Source: Symsagittifera roscoffensis (taxonomy: Eukaryota; Xenacoelomorpha; Acoela; Convolutidae). Taken from it: DNA of 64,000 nucleotides. The position numbers and the translations under genes are program-made. Every line of letters starts with the position of its first letter. Within the stretch, counting starts at the first letter, position 1. Location of the stretch: NCBI RefSeq assembly GCF_963678635.1, contig NC_087066.1, forward strand, positions 37,557,755 through 37,621,754, given 5' to 3'. The notes under the pieces were generated by a model that was not told the DNA's origin, ran no database searches, and was given only the letters and a program-made list of their open reading frames with translations. This document shows, in pieces, positions 38,202-49,850 of the stretch.

Positions 38202-39145
38202 AGGGTAGGACTCTATACATAATTTAGAGACGGTTATCGCCGCCAAGCGGCGACCTTGAACCGACACTCGGCCAATTTAATCTTTTACCAATTAGAAATT
38301 TGATACTTATGTGACTGCGTTTTTATTTTGGGACCTATGGGACTGATGTTTCACTTTGGGACCTTTGAATACGCACCGCTATTACAAAACTACTCTAAAA
38401 GTAGTAAAATATCAAAACAAAAGACAAAAACGTTAAAAACAACATTAAAATATAACAATAGAGCCGATCATGCCAAAATTAGGCTAATTTTTTACCAAAT
38501 GCTGAAAAGTTAAAGTAAAACAGAAAATGTCTCTTTCACTTAGAAATGGTGATTATTGCACAAGAGATCAAAACTATCGTATATGCTTAAACCTTGAATT
38601 ATAGTTAAATTGAAGGAATGGAGTTGGTTTTTAAAAGGAAGGGAGTATTATGAACAAATTAATTAGGGAGTTGATACAGTTATGAATATCTCATTTAGGA
38701 AGTTCTCAAAATAGACCCCATCCCGAGTAATTTATAGACACTCAGGATAGAAAAGTTTTATGATGAGGGAAAGGATTGCTTTAAAAATAAGAAAAATATC
38801 GAGATTTTTAAGATTGGTTTAACCTTGAGCTACCCGCAAAACGCTGTAAAGGTCCTTTTTTTGACAAAATTTTGCCACAGAGGCAAGTATTTGGAAAATT
38901 TTTGGCAAAAAATTGAGGTTTTGAACACTTTTTTGGCGCCTGCTCCCTATGTTCATCTCAATTAATTATTTAATTGTTGATTTACTGGAAAACTTTGTTG
39001 TTCCCTGATAATCAAAAATAGTTTATTGTTGTATAACTGGAAAAAAAATTTGTTCCCGGATGGCCAAAAAAAATGTATTCTGGGATAGCCGAAAAAAATA
39101 TTGCGTTATCAAAGTAGTCGCACTTTTGTTGCTTCATAATTCCAT

Positions 39146-39222
39146 TAAATCAAAACTTTTACGCATAGAAAATGTTTTGAGTCCGACTCAAAACATTTTC
39201 TATGCGTAAAAGTTTTGATTTA
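39146..39222. repeat. Perfect 77-nt palindrome, copy 1
   Basis: 38-bp arms (TAAATCAAAACTTTTACGCA and onward, mirrored exactly) flank a single C. The second copy is at 42584-42660. It lies in the 3' flank of the minus-strand terminal exon at 39439-39593. Confidence 0.9.
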
Positions 39223-39438
39223 GAGTCTATTGGAGTCTATTTGTTAGGTGAGCTCCGGAAAAAACAAGATAATCTAATCGTTCGAATAAAAGTGGTCCAA
39301 ATTTTGTGGCGAATTTGCCTTTTTACTCAACTATTATCTTTAGTTTTTATTTTTTTTCGGTTATCCGGGAATACGGCTCTGTGGGTACGCACCCTCCACT
39401 GAAGGTAAAGGTTGTTGGTCTCTGACAATAGTTCTGTT

Positions 39439-39593
39439 TCAGTTAGCAACTTCAGTTATGATTGCAATAGTTTCCTCTTGCTGCGTTTTCCTAGGCGTGA
39501 CGTAATATACGCGTGCTGGCGGAACTTGTAAGTTGTTTTCAAGGTGCATAGAATTTGATGCCTGCTCGACTTTCACAGCGTTGGTGTCATTAC
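39439..39593 (-). CDS. Terminal coding exon of a host membrane protein, duplicate copy 1
   Basis: The acceptor AAAAAAAAACTTTTCAG is followed by 155 nt: two bases finishing a codon, 50 codons and TGA. The peptide includes NDTNAVKVEQASNSMHLENN and QVPPARVYYVTPRKTQQEET, and looks like a cytoplasmic tail. Its phase (needs one base from the previous exon) matches the transmembrane exon at 51464-51585 exactly, completing a Gly codon. Base composition is balanced. Its copy at 42877-43031 differs by one visible codon (Val to Asp after LQ). The protein family is not recognised. Confidence 0.6.
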
Positions 39594-40239
39594 CTGAAAA
39601 GTTTTTTTTTCAGCTTTACCAAAATCTCAATGATCAAATCTCTTTATTTTGAAACACTGATTATGTATAAACGCGAAGCAATTTGAGGATCTTGCTAACT
39701 ATCCCCCCTATGGTACCTTTTATAACAATTCTCCCCCTTATAAAGAAAGAATTGAATAGTTAAGCGTATACGAATAGGGTGGGGGGGGTAGTAGTAAACA
39801 AGATCCCAATTTGAAACACTTGTGGGAAAGTATGAGGCTGCGTCCCTCGCAATAATTGCAGCCTACGAAATATATGCAAATTCATTCATATGATGCAACT
39901 TTTCGGCTGGTTATATACTCCGCGCCATTTTCGGTTGGTTTATACTTCGGCTGGTTTAACCAAAAAATGACTGAAAAAGATCCATAATTACTTGGCACTT
40001 TCTTCGAAAGTAGGAACTACGTACAGCAAAATCAGCAGAGAGAAATATTCAAAGCTCCCAAAATAAAAAATCAGTCGCATAAGTCCCAAAATTTTCTTAT
40101 TGAATTCTGATTGGTTGGAATTTGAGCCAACGAAGTTATGGATTGAATATTTACTCTTCAAGCAGCATAAACTCAAGCTGCAGAATAGTTACTGCCGAAG
40201 CCGCGCCAACGTAATGTGAGCTTGCCAAGAGAGGGTAGG

Positions 40240-41627
40240 TAGAGTTGACAATGTACTAGTACCACCTAAAACCAGTACCGTACGTACCCGTACGTACCAG
40301 TACGTACCCGTATGTACCAGTACGTACTAGTAAATGTACTAGTACCACAATAAAGATTTCTTTCAGGCTAAAAAAAACTTGTTTCGAAAAAATCGTCATT
40401 TGGATAATTGGTTTTATCCACATTATCACGTAAAACAGAGTTAAAACGCTAAAAAAACGCGAAAAATAATTTCTCAGCTCCCAAAAAAAGGTCATTTTAA
40501 AAACAAATTTGAAAGGTTTTTTGTACCCACTTTTGGAGTTTTCATCCTTCTCAAATTTTGTTGGGTCAAATAACGAGGCTTTCAGGAAATGCTTTTGTTT
40601 TTAGAAGAACCAATATATTTGGAGTAGTTTTTGATTAGCTAAAAAAACCAAAAATGATTGTTTTTGGGGTAAGTTTTGGGGCCCGAATTTTGCAAAACAA
40701 ATTGCACCATTTTAATTCCCGCACTCAGTAAAAAAGAGAACATAATAGATTATATTACAAACATAATTGTACTTTTATCAAATTTATAATTAATTATAAG
40801 CGCAAATTTAGGTGTTTAAACAATTTATAATCCAGTATAATGATAACATTTTTCGTGACATTATCATAAAATGTAATCAATTATAGTTTTTTATAATTTT
40901 TCCGAAATTCTCCTATAATCTACTATAATCTCGTATAATCTCTTATAAGCAATTATGATCTCTTATAATAGGTTTTAATCCTTTTTTCGGTCAAAAATCT
41001 TTAAAAATGAGATTTCGTGTCACTCTTTGGCTCACCTGAACACAAAGTTTTACCACGAAACAAAAATTTCGTAGCATTTGAAGCAGTGTGCTGATGTTTT
41101 GGTGGTCAAAAAACTTAAAATGTACAGCATGAAACAATTATAATGAAGAAGGAATGAAAATAATAACGTTACAAATTTAAACTGAACTGAAAACTGTTAA
41201 AACAATTTTTCCCATTTTTCTTATAAACCAACGTCTACGAAAAGCATGAAATGTAAGCTATTCAAGCGGAATGTCGCAACAAAAAGGGCAAACAAAAGGG
41301 ATTATAAGCAATTATAATCTATTATAATTGGTTTTTCTGCAAAACAAAAGACTTAGAAATTCGGTTCAAAGTAATCGATTATAATCAATTATAATGTATT
41401 ATAATTGAGTATATATGATTTGAAAAAGAGAGATTCTAATCGATTATTAATAGATTAAAATCAATTTTTTCTCACTTTTTGTTAGACTTGTACTAAAGTC
41501 TCATTATAACCGATTAATAACGCTTGAAACTATATGCGGAGACAAACTGACCACCGTGTTGGCAAGGTACTAGAACCTCTTGACTTTCTTACCGTAGCGT
41601 ACTAGTACCGGTACTATGCCAACTCTA
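40240..41627. mobile_element. hAT-like GTAC-rich element, copy 2
   Basis: It duplicates the element at 36835 as part of the 3.4-kb tandem duplication, including the AGGGTAGG target duplication (41628-41635 on the right). Confidence 0.8.
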
Positions 41628-42583
41628 AGGGTAGGACTCTATACATAATTTAGAGATGGTTATCGCCGCCAAGCGGCGACCTTGAACCGACACTCGGCCA
41701 ATTTAATCTTTTACCAATTAGAAATTTGATACTTATGTGACTGCGTTTTTATTTTGGGACCTATGGGACTGATGTTTCACTTTGGGACCTTTGAATACGC
41801 ACCGCTATTACAAAACTACTCTAAAAGTAATAAAATATCAAAACAAAAGACAAAAACGTTAAAAACAACATTAAAATATAACAATAGAGCCGATCATGCC
41901 AAAATTAGGCTAATCTTTTACCGAATGCTGAAAAGTTAAAGTAAAACAGAAAATGTCTCTTTCACTTAGAAATGGTGATTATTGCACAAGAGATCAAAAC
42001 TATCGTATATGCTTAAACCTTGAATTATAGTTAAATTGAAGGAATGGAGTTGGTTTTTAAAAGGAAGGGAGTATTATGAACAAATTAATTAGGGAGTTGA
42101 TACAGTTATGAATATCTCATTTAGGAAGTTCTCAAAATAGACCCCATCCCAAGTTATTTATAGACACTCAGGATAGAAAAGTTTTATGATGAGGGAAAGG
42201 ATTGCTTTAAAAATAAGAAAAATATCGAGATTTTTAAGATTGGTTTAACCTTGAGCTACCCGCAAAACGCTGTAAAGGTCCTTTTTTGACAAAATTTTGC
42301 CACAGAGGCAAGTATTTGGAAAATTTTTGGCAAAAAATTGAGGTTTTGAACACTTTTTTGGCGCCTGCTCCCTATGTTCATCTCAATACACTTATTTAAT
42401 TTTGCTTCTAATTGTTGATTTACTGGAAAACTTTGTTGTTCCCTGATAATCAAAAATAGTTTATTGTTGTATAACTGGAAAAAAAATTAGTTCCCGGATG
42501 GCCAAAAAAAATGTATTCTGGGATAGCCGAAAAAAATATTGCGTTATCAAAGTAGTCGCACTTTTGTTGCTTCATAATTCCAT

Positions 42584-42660
42584 TAAATCAAAACTTTTAC
42601 GCATAGAAAATGTTTTGAGTCCGACTCAAAACATTTTCTATGCGTAAAAGTTTTGATTTA
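42584..42660. repeat. Perfect 77-nt palindrome, copy 2
   Basis: Identical to the palindrome at 39146-39222; part of the tandem duplication. Confidence 0.9.
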
Positions 42661-42876
42661 GAGTCTATTGGAGTCTATTTGTTAGGTGAGCTCCGGAAAA
42701 AACAAGATAATCTAATCGTTCGAATAAAAGTGGTCCAAATTTTGTGGCGAATTTGCCTTTTTACTCAACTATTATCTTTAGTTTTTATTTTTTTTCGGTT
42801 ATCCGGGAATACGGCTCTGTGGGTACGCACCCTCCACTGAAGGTAAAGGTTGTTGGTCTCTGACAATAGTTCTGTT

Positions 42877-43031
42877 TCAGTTAGCAACTTCAGTTATGAT
42901 TGCAATAGTTTCCTCTTGCTGCGTTTTCCTAGGCGTGACGTAATATACGCGTGCTGGCGGATCTTGTAAGTTGTTTTCAAGGTGCATAGAATTTGATGCC
43001 TGCTCGACTTTCACAGCGTTGGTGTCATTAC
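42877..43031 (-). CDS. Terminal coding exon of a host membrane protein, duplicate copy 2
   Basis: Same length, acceptor and stop as the copy at 39439-39593, with LQDPPARVYY in place of LQVPPARVYY. It is the first terminal exon met by a transcript coming from 51585, with an intron of about 8.4 kb, so it would be the default last exon. The other copy is then either an alternative last exon or unused. Confidence 0.6.
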
Positions 43032-43720
43032 CTGAAAAGTTTTTTTTTTCAGCTTTACCAAAATCTCAATGATCAAATCTCTTTATTTTGAAACACTGAT
43101 TATGTATAAACGCGAAGCAATTTGAGGATCTTGCTAACTATCCCCCCTATGGTACCTTTTATAACGATTCTCCCCCTTATAAAGAAAGAATTGAATAGTT
43201 AAGCGTATACGAATAGGGTGGGGGGGTAGTAGTAAACAAGATCCCAATTTGAAACACTTGTGGGAAAGTATGAGGCTGCGTCCCTCGCAATAATTGCAGC
43301 CTACGAAATATATGCAAATTCATTCATATGATGCAACTTTTCGGCTGGTTATATACTCCGCGCCATTTTCGGTTGGTTTATACTTCGGCTGGTTTTACTC
43401 TCGGACAGAAAGACACAGCTGAGATTTTTCATTGGTTCGCCTTGTCATCTCTTTCAGATTTTGTTTTCAAATGAAAAGATTTCTCAAAAAATTTGCTGAA
43501 CTGTGATTGAAGTTTTTTGACCTAGTTGAACCAAAATAGACTATTCAGAAAATTTTAAGGCTCTTGAAATGGGGGATTCGACCAATCAGAAAGCAGCAAA
43601 CTAAGTTTCTCAAAACAAAGCACTAGCGCTAATTTACTGTTTTTAGTCATAGGGGTGGAGATTCTTAAGTAGGTACCGTAGATGGGGAGAGAGATTGTTT
43701 ATTAGATCTAAATTTAGTAC

Positions 43721-43853
43721 CAATTTTCCTCGAAACGCTTATGCGAAAGCAAAGGATATTGTTTGCATTCTTTGAAGTTTATGATGTAAATCATAAGTTC
43801 AAAGAAGGCAAACAATATCTTTTGCTTTCGCATAAGCGTTTCGAGGAAAATTG
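43721..43853. repeat. ~133-nt near-perfect palindrome
   Basis: The arm CAATTTTCCTCGAAACGCTT is mirrored by AAGCGTTTCGAGGAAAATTG. Pairing continues nearly unbroken through GCGAAAGCAAA, ATATTGTTTGC and TTCTTTGAA to a short central loop. The flanking 43383-43720 shows no gene. Confidence 0.85.
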
Positions 43854-43886
43854 AAACTAATTTTTTCTAAATAGTCTATTTTAGTT

Positions 43887-44148
43887 GGGGACCGACCTTT
43901 TACCAGAATGACCTTTTACCAGAAATGTTAGAACATGGACCTTTTACCAGACTCGATAAACAAATTTGATTGACAGATGTAATGACGCCTTTTAGTCAGG
44001 TTAAAGACAATGATTTCACGGTTTCCCAAGAAAGTTCTGTTTGTTCTAGCCGCTTACTTTTCAAATCCTCCACTAAATTTAACTTATACTAATTGAGTTT
44101 TTGCACTGTGGTCTGGTAAAAGGTCGGTCTGGTAAAAGACCTAGCCCC
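43887..44148. mobile_element. Short TIR element with CTTTTACCAGA repeats
   Basis: The left end GGGGACCGACCTTTTACCAG, followed by GACCTTTTACCAG, is mirrored at the right by CTGGTAAAAGGTCGGTCTGG, ending CTAGCCCC. This gives ~36-bp imperfect TIRs with an internal direct repeat. No clear target duplication is visible. Related wording (GGTCTGGTAAGCGATTAGTCC) occurs near 35065. Confidence 0.65.
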
Positions 44149-44849
44149 GAAACCGGTATTATTGTTCATAAAAATCGGCTTCTGCTCACAGCTGCACTTG
44201 TTCGCACATTATCCTGCTGTGTAATTGTGCTGCGTAATTTTAATTCGTATTTTTGTTGCATTTGTTGTTTAATTCTCGTATTTCGCTGTTTATTTGTCCT
44301 ATTGTTACTGTTTATTTCTCATATTTTTTCTGTTTATTATTCGTACTTTTGCTGTTTACTATTCCAACTTTCGAAGAAAACGGAATATTTATGCTCGGTT
44401 TGGTTTTTTCATGTCAATTTTCACCGGTCCAAATAATAATTTTCAACAAAAGTTTTTTCATACCCCATTGAAGATATTGATTTCTTGGTTTCAAAAAAAA
44501 TATATTTTACCTCCGATTATCTTTTGTAATGTTCTGGACTAAATTATGCGCGCCTTGAAGAGTACATATTAACGCTGAGAGCGTAACGCGAACGGTTTAT
44601 GCCCGGCGAATGTCCCGCTCAAAAAAATCGTTCCAATTTGATTAGCTAATTGGTGGTCGTATCAATTTTGTACACTGGAATTTTGACATTGTCCAAAATT
44701 TTACACTTTGACATTGTCCAAAATGTATAGGTTTTCAATATTTTCTTTTCCCAAAAACTATTCGATATGAATTAAGGGACAGTCAGAAAATTCAGGGCTT
44801 CATACAACTGCCATTTAAGAATTCCATTATAAATCGGCTAGTTTAATTA
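44149..44849. other. Low-complexity T-rich stretch, no gene
   Basis: 44230-44370 consists of loosely repeated TTTGCTGTTTATTATTCGTA-like words. Overlapping open frames here are Cys/Leu/Phe-rich by-products. Confidence 0.55.
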
Positions 44850-45990
44850 CTTTAAGTTTAAGCACCAGAGCATTATATGTAAAGTGACAAAGACCTTGGT
44901 TTACTCAAAGCTGGAGTCACCAAATGTTGGATGGTCTTGCAATTACAATGAAAAGAAAACTACCTGAATTGTCTTCGGGCTGTCTTAGACAATTGATATA
45001 ACGAAAGAAATTAAGTTCTAAAAGTTGGCAAACATTTTCAATGATGATTATTTTTAAAACTTGAAATTTTCAATTATCAGACATTGATTAAGGTACTCAT
45101 TAACTAAACATGCCATATAAAAATAAATACATTGTTAGCATTTTTGAAAAAATTTATTAAGCAAAAAGGAAAAAAAATACTCTCACTTTATAGGAAAAAA
45201 TACGCTTAATTGGGAAATTTAATTTTGCATGGAATTTTTTTTTTGAACAAGTCTTGTTTAACTAAAAAATTCCATTTGCGGTAGAAGAAAAAAACATAAA
45301 GAATAACTTCTGGGGCGATTTCAAAATAGCTCGGAAAACATTTTGTCGCCATCAAAAAAATGCTAGTCATACAATTTCCATATGGAAATTGCATGATCGG
45401 CGGCATTTTTTGACAGAAATTTTTTTTTATTTATTAGAATATACCTATTTTATGCCAAAACAAAAAAAAAGTCCTTTGAAAAATTGATGACACCATTTAA
45501 ATTTGGTCCTGTAAAAAAAGACGCTAGACAGGGGACTGATCGTTTAGCAGACCAATCTTCTAACATAAAAACTGAAAATGAGTCTTTTAGAAGACCAACA
45601 TAATAAAAGGATACATGCATGATTGACAAAATCAAAATTACGATTAGTCGTGGGTCAAACTTCCCCAATAAAGACAACTATCTCACAATTTTGATCAAAC
45701 AAATATCAATTTCAAAAACAAAATTGTCTAAATTAGCGGCAGAACAAATATTTAGGCGCACAACAATACCCATGGCGAAAGGAAGCGCAGCAAAGCAAAC
45801 AGTCGCTAATCGCCGAAGCCACTTTTGAATTTAGCGTTCTGAATTGCTAAATGATGCGTCTGCTAAAAATTTATCTGCTAAAGTCCCTAGAATCCGCTAA
45901 ATACACTCTTTGAATCTTACATAGCATGTGTGGTGATGTGAATTGAAAATTTAAACAAATTTTTGTTTCGATTGTTTTGTCAATTGTTCA
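44850..45990 (-). repeat. Right arm of the inverted duplication
   Basis: Reverse complement of the 34730-36140 family member (ATACCCATGGCGAAAGGAAG, AAACAGTCGCTAATCGCCGA), diverged by many substitutions and indels. Confidence 0.65.
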
Positions 45991-46267
45991 ACCAAAAATT
46001 ATCTAGCTAATTTACTAGCGGTAATTTACTGCTTTTAGTCACAGGGGTGGAGATTATTAAGAAGGAACATAGAGAGGGGGGGGTGAGAGAGATTGTTTAG
46101 TAGATCCAATCAGACTATCATATAAAACAGAAACTATTTTTTATGGACTGCAGGGAGAAACAGTAAAAAGTAATTATCCTATTTTAGAAAATGGATGCAA
46201 TTTGTTATGAAACCAACTAAAATGTCATAATTGAGACCCATAGAATGCGGTCTACCTCAGTAGTCGA

Positions 46268-46660
46268 TTTTGGGAGCTGTGATTTTTGATGTATGCATCA
46301 ACGATCTTATTATTGAATGCAAAAAAGCGGATACGGTTATTTAACGCCGATGATTAGCATTTTTTCTATGTTCAAATTAAAAGAAGACGAAGTAAGATCT
46401 GCAAAAGGTGGAACAGTGGTTAAGCGGAAATAAAATTAGACTTGATTAAAGAAAAGTCCTGAAAAAGGTTTTCAGGTTGCATAGTAGAACAAACCTTGAT
46501 AAGGAGCACTAGGAAAAACTGGTCGAATTGGAAATACTATGCAATGTCAGCTTCAAGCCGCAGGTCAAATATTTAGGAACAACTTATTGCTAATTTCGAA
46601 GAGCAATTGTTGCAAGTGATCTAACTTTGTCAGCGTCAGACGTCTGGAAGAGAATGATGA
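46268..46660 (+). pseudogene. Decayed reverse-transcriptase fragment (non-LTR type)
   Basis: Broken translations contain, in order, DVCINDLIIECKKAD (cf. YINDLP..), NADD (the catalytic ADD motif), then VEQWLSGNKIRLD (cf. W...NKL.LN..K) and FKPQVKYLGTTY (cf. VKYLGV). This is the motif order in LINE-type reverse transcriptases. Several in-frame stops and frameshifts are present, including a TAG right after the ADD motif. Only about 130 residues of homology remain. Confidence 0.55.
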
Positions 46661-46854
46661 TCGAGAAATCAATAATAGCTAAGTTTTGCTGAGCTGAATA
46701 TGATTGCTACTGCGGTTTGACTTAAAGGTAAGTTGCATACTTTATTGGTTCTCAAGTTGCGGTTGTAAAAAACTTTATACTTTTCACAATGTCTGTGTTT
46801 TTATGTATAGGACTTGAAAATAAAACTTATTAAGATTAGTTAGTATCAAGAAAG

Positions 46855-47786
46855 TACCCGGGTTGACCTCCATACACCGAAAATGCTTATCATACAATTC
46901 CATACATCAAGTGTGTGGGAAAATGCTTGTCATACAATTTTCATACAATTTCTAAAAATGGTTGAAAACTGGTATAAACTCGTTTCTGCGGCTGTTTGAT
47001 TCTAATAAAACAGTTCTGGTGATAAAAACTGATGTTTTCGTTTTTTGAAAAAAATGCTTATCATACAATTCCCATATATGGAAATTGTATGACTGGCATT
47101 TTTTTTTGATGGCGACACAAAGTAATTTTGAAAATTTGGCCCAAAAATTTTTTTGTTTTTTTTCAACCGCAAATCGAAATTCGTACGCAAACAAACATTT
47201 TTCGAAAAACTTTTTTTGCATGCAAAATTGAATATTTTGTGTGCATAACGTAGTCCAGGATACGATAAAATTGGCTTTTATTTTCTTTTCACTTATATAT
47301 TTTTTTCAAAAACGCGGAAAATTCCTATTTTTTCTGTATGGGGTGTTAATGTATGCCTTGATCAATGTCTCATAATTTGAAAATTCAAAAATTTGAAATA
47401 ATCATCATTAAAAAATTCTGCCAAAAAATAAATGTTTGTTACTTTTGTTATATCAATTGTAAACTACAGTCAAATTCAGGTCGTTTTCTATGCATTGTCA
47501 ATGCAAGACCGTGCAACCTTTGGTGTTTCGAGTAACCAAGGTCTTTGTTACTTGTGTTCGGTTGCAAATACAACCGAAAATTTTCAGAAACTAAATTTAG
47601 AAAGAAAAAATCAAAATTTTTGGTTTATGGAAAAACACACTATCATACAATTTTCATATATGGAAAAATGCTTATCATAGAGTTTTCATACAATTTTCTG
47701 TACGTATGGAATTGTATGAAATTGTATGAAAAGAAGTTTCTCATATATGGAAATTATATGATAAGAAGTTTTGGTCAACCCGGGTA
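46855..47786. mobile_element. TIR element (TACCCGGGTTGACC ends) inserted in a repeat
   Basis: It begins TACCCGGGTTGACC and ends GGTCAACCCGGGTA. The flanking repeat exists uninterrupted at about 48390-48640, so this copy is an insertion and the other is the empty site. The interior has many TCATACAATTT.CATATATGGA words and a central palindrome at 47051-47103. Related ends occur near 51240 and 51438 (GTCAACCCGGG) and near 52020. Confidence 0.75.
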
Positions 47787-49125
47787 GTGAAAATTTTAAT
47801 ATGGCTAGAACACGTACAAACATGAAACAACTTAGTCTGTTATAAACAAATGAACAGAAAGAAAAAATCTCAACCACAAAAATTCTTTCTTCTCAACTTC
47901 AGTAAACAGATAAGAAAAGCTTGATGTACTACAAGCCATACCGAACGTTGAGTGCCCCAGCCACAAATTTTTCCAAAATTGAATAGAGGAGCAAAATTTG
48001 AATTAAATCTTAATTGTTGTTCGATCATCGAAAATGGGGAAGAATTTGTCTTGGGGTGCTTCAGTTTTGTTTTTTCATTTTTTTCCAACGCAAAATCAGG
48101 TACCACAAACAAATTTTGAAATGGGCCAAGTGATATACCATATCAAAGGCCTTTCAAAATAATCGGAGTGGTTTCTAAAAAACTGAAAAAAAATGTTGTG
48201 AAAAAAAATCAACCTAAAATTTTTGATTTTTTGGCCTGTTTGTTTTTCAGCAAATAAGGCAAGCGGATAAGCGTATAAAAATATAATATTAGGCTAAGCA
48301 GTCTGATGAATCAAATTGAATTGTTAAAATTTTATTTCAGTTCATTTAAAATAGTTTTAGGAAGTTTTCGATTGTTTCTTGAAATTAAAACTTTGCTGAG
48401 CTAAATTTGATTGCTATTGATGTTCAAATTGAAGGGAAGTTGCCTACTTTATTGGCCCTCAAGTTGCGGTTGTAAAAGTCTTTATACTTTTCCCATGTCT
48501 GTGTTTTTATGTCTATGACTTGAAAGTAAAACTTATTGAGATTAATTCGTAGCAAAAAAGTGGTGAAAAGTTTAGTAGAACTACATACAAACATGAAACA
48601 ACTTAGTCTGTTATAAACAAATGACCAGAAAGAAAAATCTCATCCACAAAATTTTTTTCTTCTCAACTTCAGTAAACATAGATGAGAAAAGCTTGATGTA
48701 CTACAAGCCATGCCGTGTGTCGAGTGTCCCAGCCACAAATATTTCTCCCAAAAATGAATAGAAAAGCGAAAATTTGAATTGAATCTTATTTCTTGTTCCG
48801 ATCATCGAGAATGGGGAAGAATTTGTCTTGGGGTGCTTCAGTTTTGTTTTTTTATTTTTTATTCCAACGCAAAATCACTTAGCACAAACAAGTTTTGAAA
48901 TGGGTCAAGTGATATATCATATCAAAGGCCTTTCAAAATAATCCGAGTGGTTTTAAAAAAAACTGAAAAAAGTTTTGTGAAAAAAAAACCTAAAAATTTT
49001 GATTTTTTGGCCTGGTTGCTTTTCAGCAAATAAAGCAAGCGGATAAGCGTATAGAATTTTATATTAGGTTAAGCAGTCTGATAAATCAAATTAAGCTGCG
49101 AAAATTCGACTTCATTTCATTTAAA
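47787..49125 (+). repeat. Direct duplication of a ~0.75-kb segment
   Basis: ATGAAACAACTTAGTCTGTT and TTGTCTTGGGGTGCTTCAGT occur in both 47810-48330 and 48590-49125, with matching order of other phrases. The left part of the unit also matches 46690-46854 versus 48390-48560. No gene is seen. Confidence 0.75.
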
Positions 49126-49484
49126 ATAGTTTTCGGAAGTTTTTGGAATTTGTTTTTGGAATTAAAATAAGAAAAATCAAAAAAAAAAAATTTTGCTCTC
49201 GATTTTTTACTAGTTTATCAAAAAATTTTGATTTTTGTTTGATTCTTTTGAAATTTAGAGTCAATAATGCCTAATCTTTCTGAAAGTGCCTAACTGAAAT
49301 TTTAAGTTTTGTTTTAGATTTTTGTTTCGAATCTCGAGCAAAAAACGTTCAAATTTCATGGAAAGAAAATGCTTTTCTTTTAATTTCAAAAAACGATCGT
49401 TTTATTTTTATTCCTGGTGTGAAGCAATGATTAGAGCGAAAGCTAAAAAAACGCATTTGATAGCACTAGAAAATTTGCCTGATT
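49126..49484. other. No gene seen
   Basis: AT-rich sequence with no supported feature. Confidence 0.4.
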
Positions 49485-49850
49485 CCAGAGGCGGATCTAG
49501 AATTTTCTTGGGGTGGGTCGGATTTTCCAAGCTTTCAAAAATCACCAAAAAGATCCTATTCTGACCACATTTTCTGCGCCGCAATTAAAATTTTGAAAAA
49601 AAAACAGGCCAAAAGGCAGTTTTTGGGCATTTTGGATAACTTTTCAGAAAAAAAACGTGATTTTTTGGCGCGCGCTTGCCCCAAAATTTTTTCAAATATT
49701 GGCGCCCAAGGCACCTTTAGAAAAAATTATGTTCCGTCAGCCAAAAAGGGAGGAGTTAAAAAAGTACAAAGGACCCTTTGGGTCGGTAGGGGGTCGAATT
49801 GCAAAGGTAAAAAGCGTCCGCTCGCCCCAACGCCTCCTTCTAAATCCGCT
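49485..49850 (-). mobile_element. Inverted hAT-type MITE with 8-bp target duplication
   Basis: It starts AGAGGCGGATCTAG and ends TTCTAAATCCG, between two CTGATTCC flanks (8 bp). Family landmarks are in reverse orientation. The right terminus has lost its last few bases. Confidence 0.75.

Larger units (their letters stand above)
36541..43382 (+). repeat. 3.4-kb tandem duplication (two copies)
   Basis: Copy 1 is 36541-39945 and copy 2 is 39946-43382. They are near identical by eye, with small indels (for example ~20 extra bases at about 41250). Each copy contains the hAT-like element, a 77-nt palindrome and the minus-strand terminal exon described below. Confidence 0.9.

Noticed and set aside
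44101-44542. Three overlapping hydrophobic + strand frames
   Set aside because: All arise from a T-rich low-complexity stretch; Cys/Leu/Phe-rich with no start or splice support.
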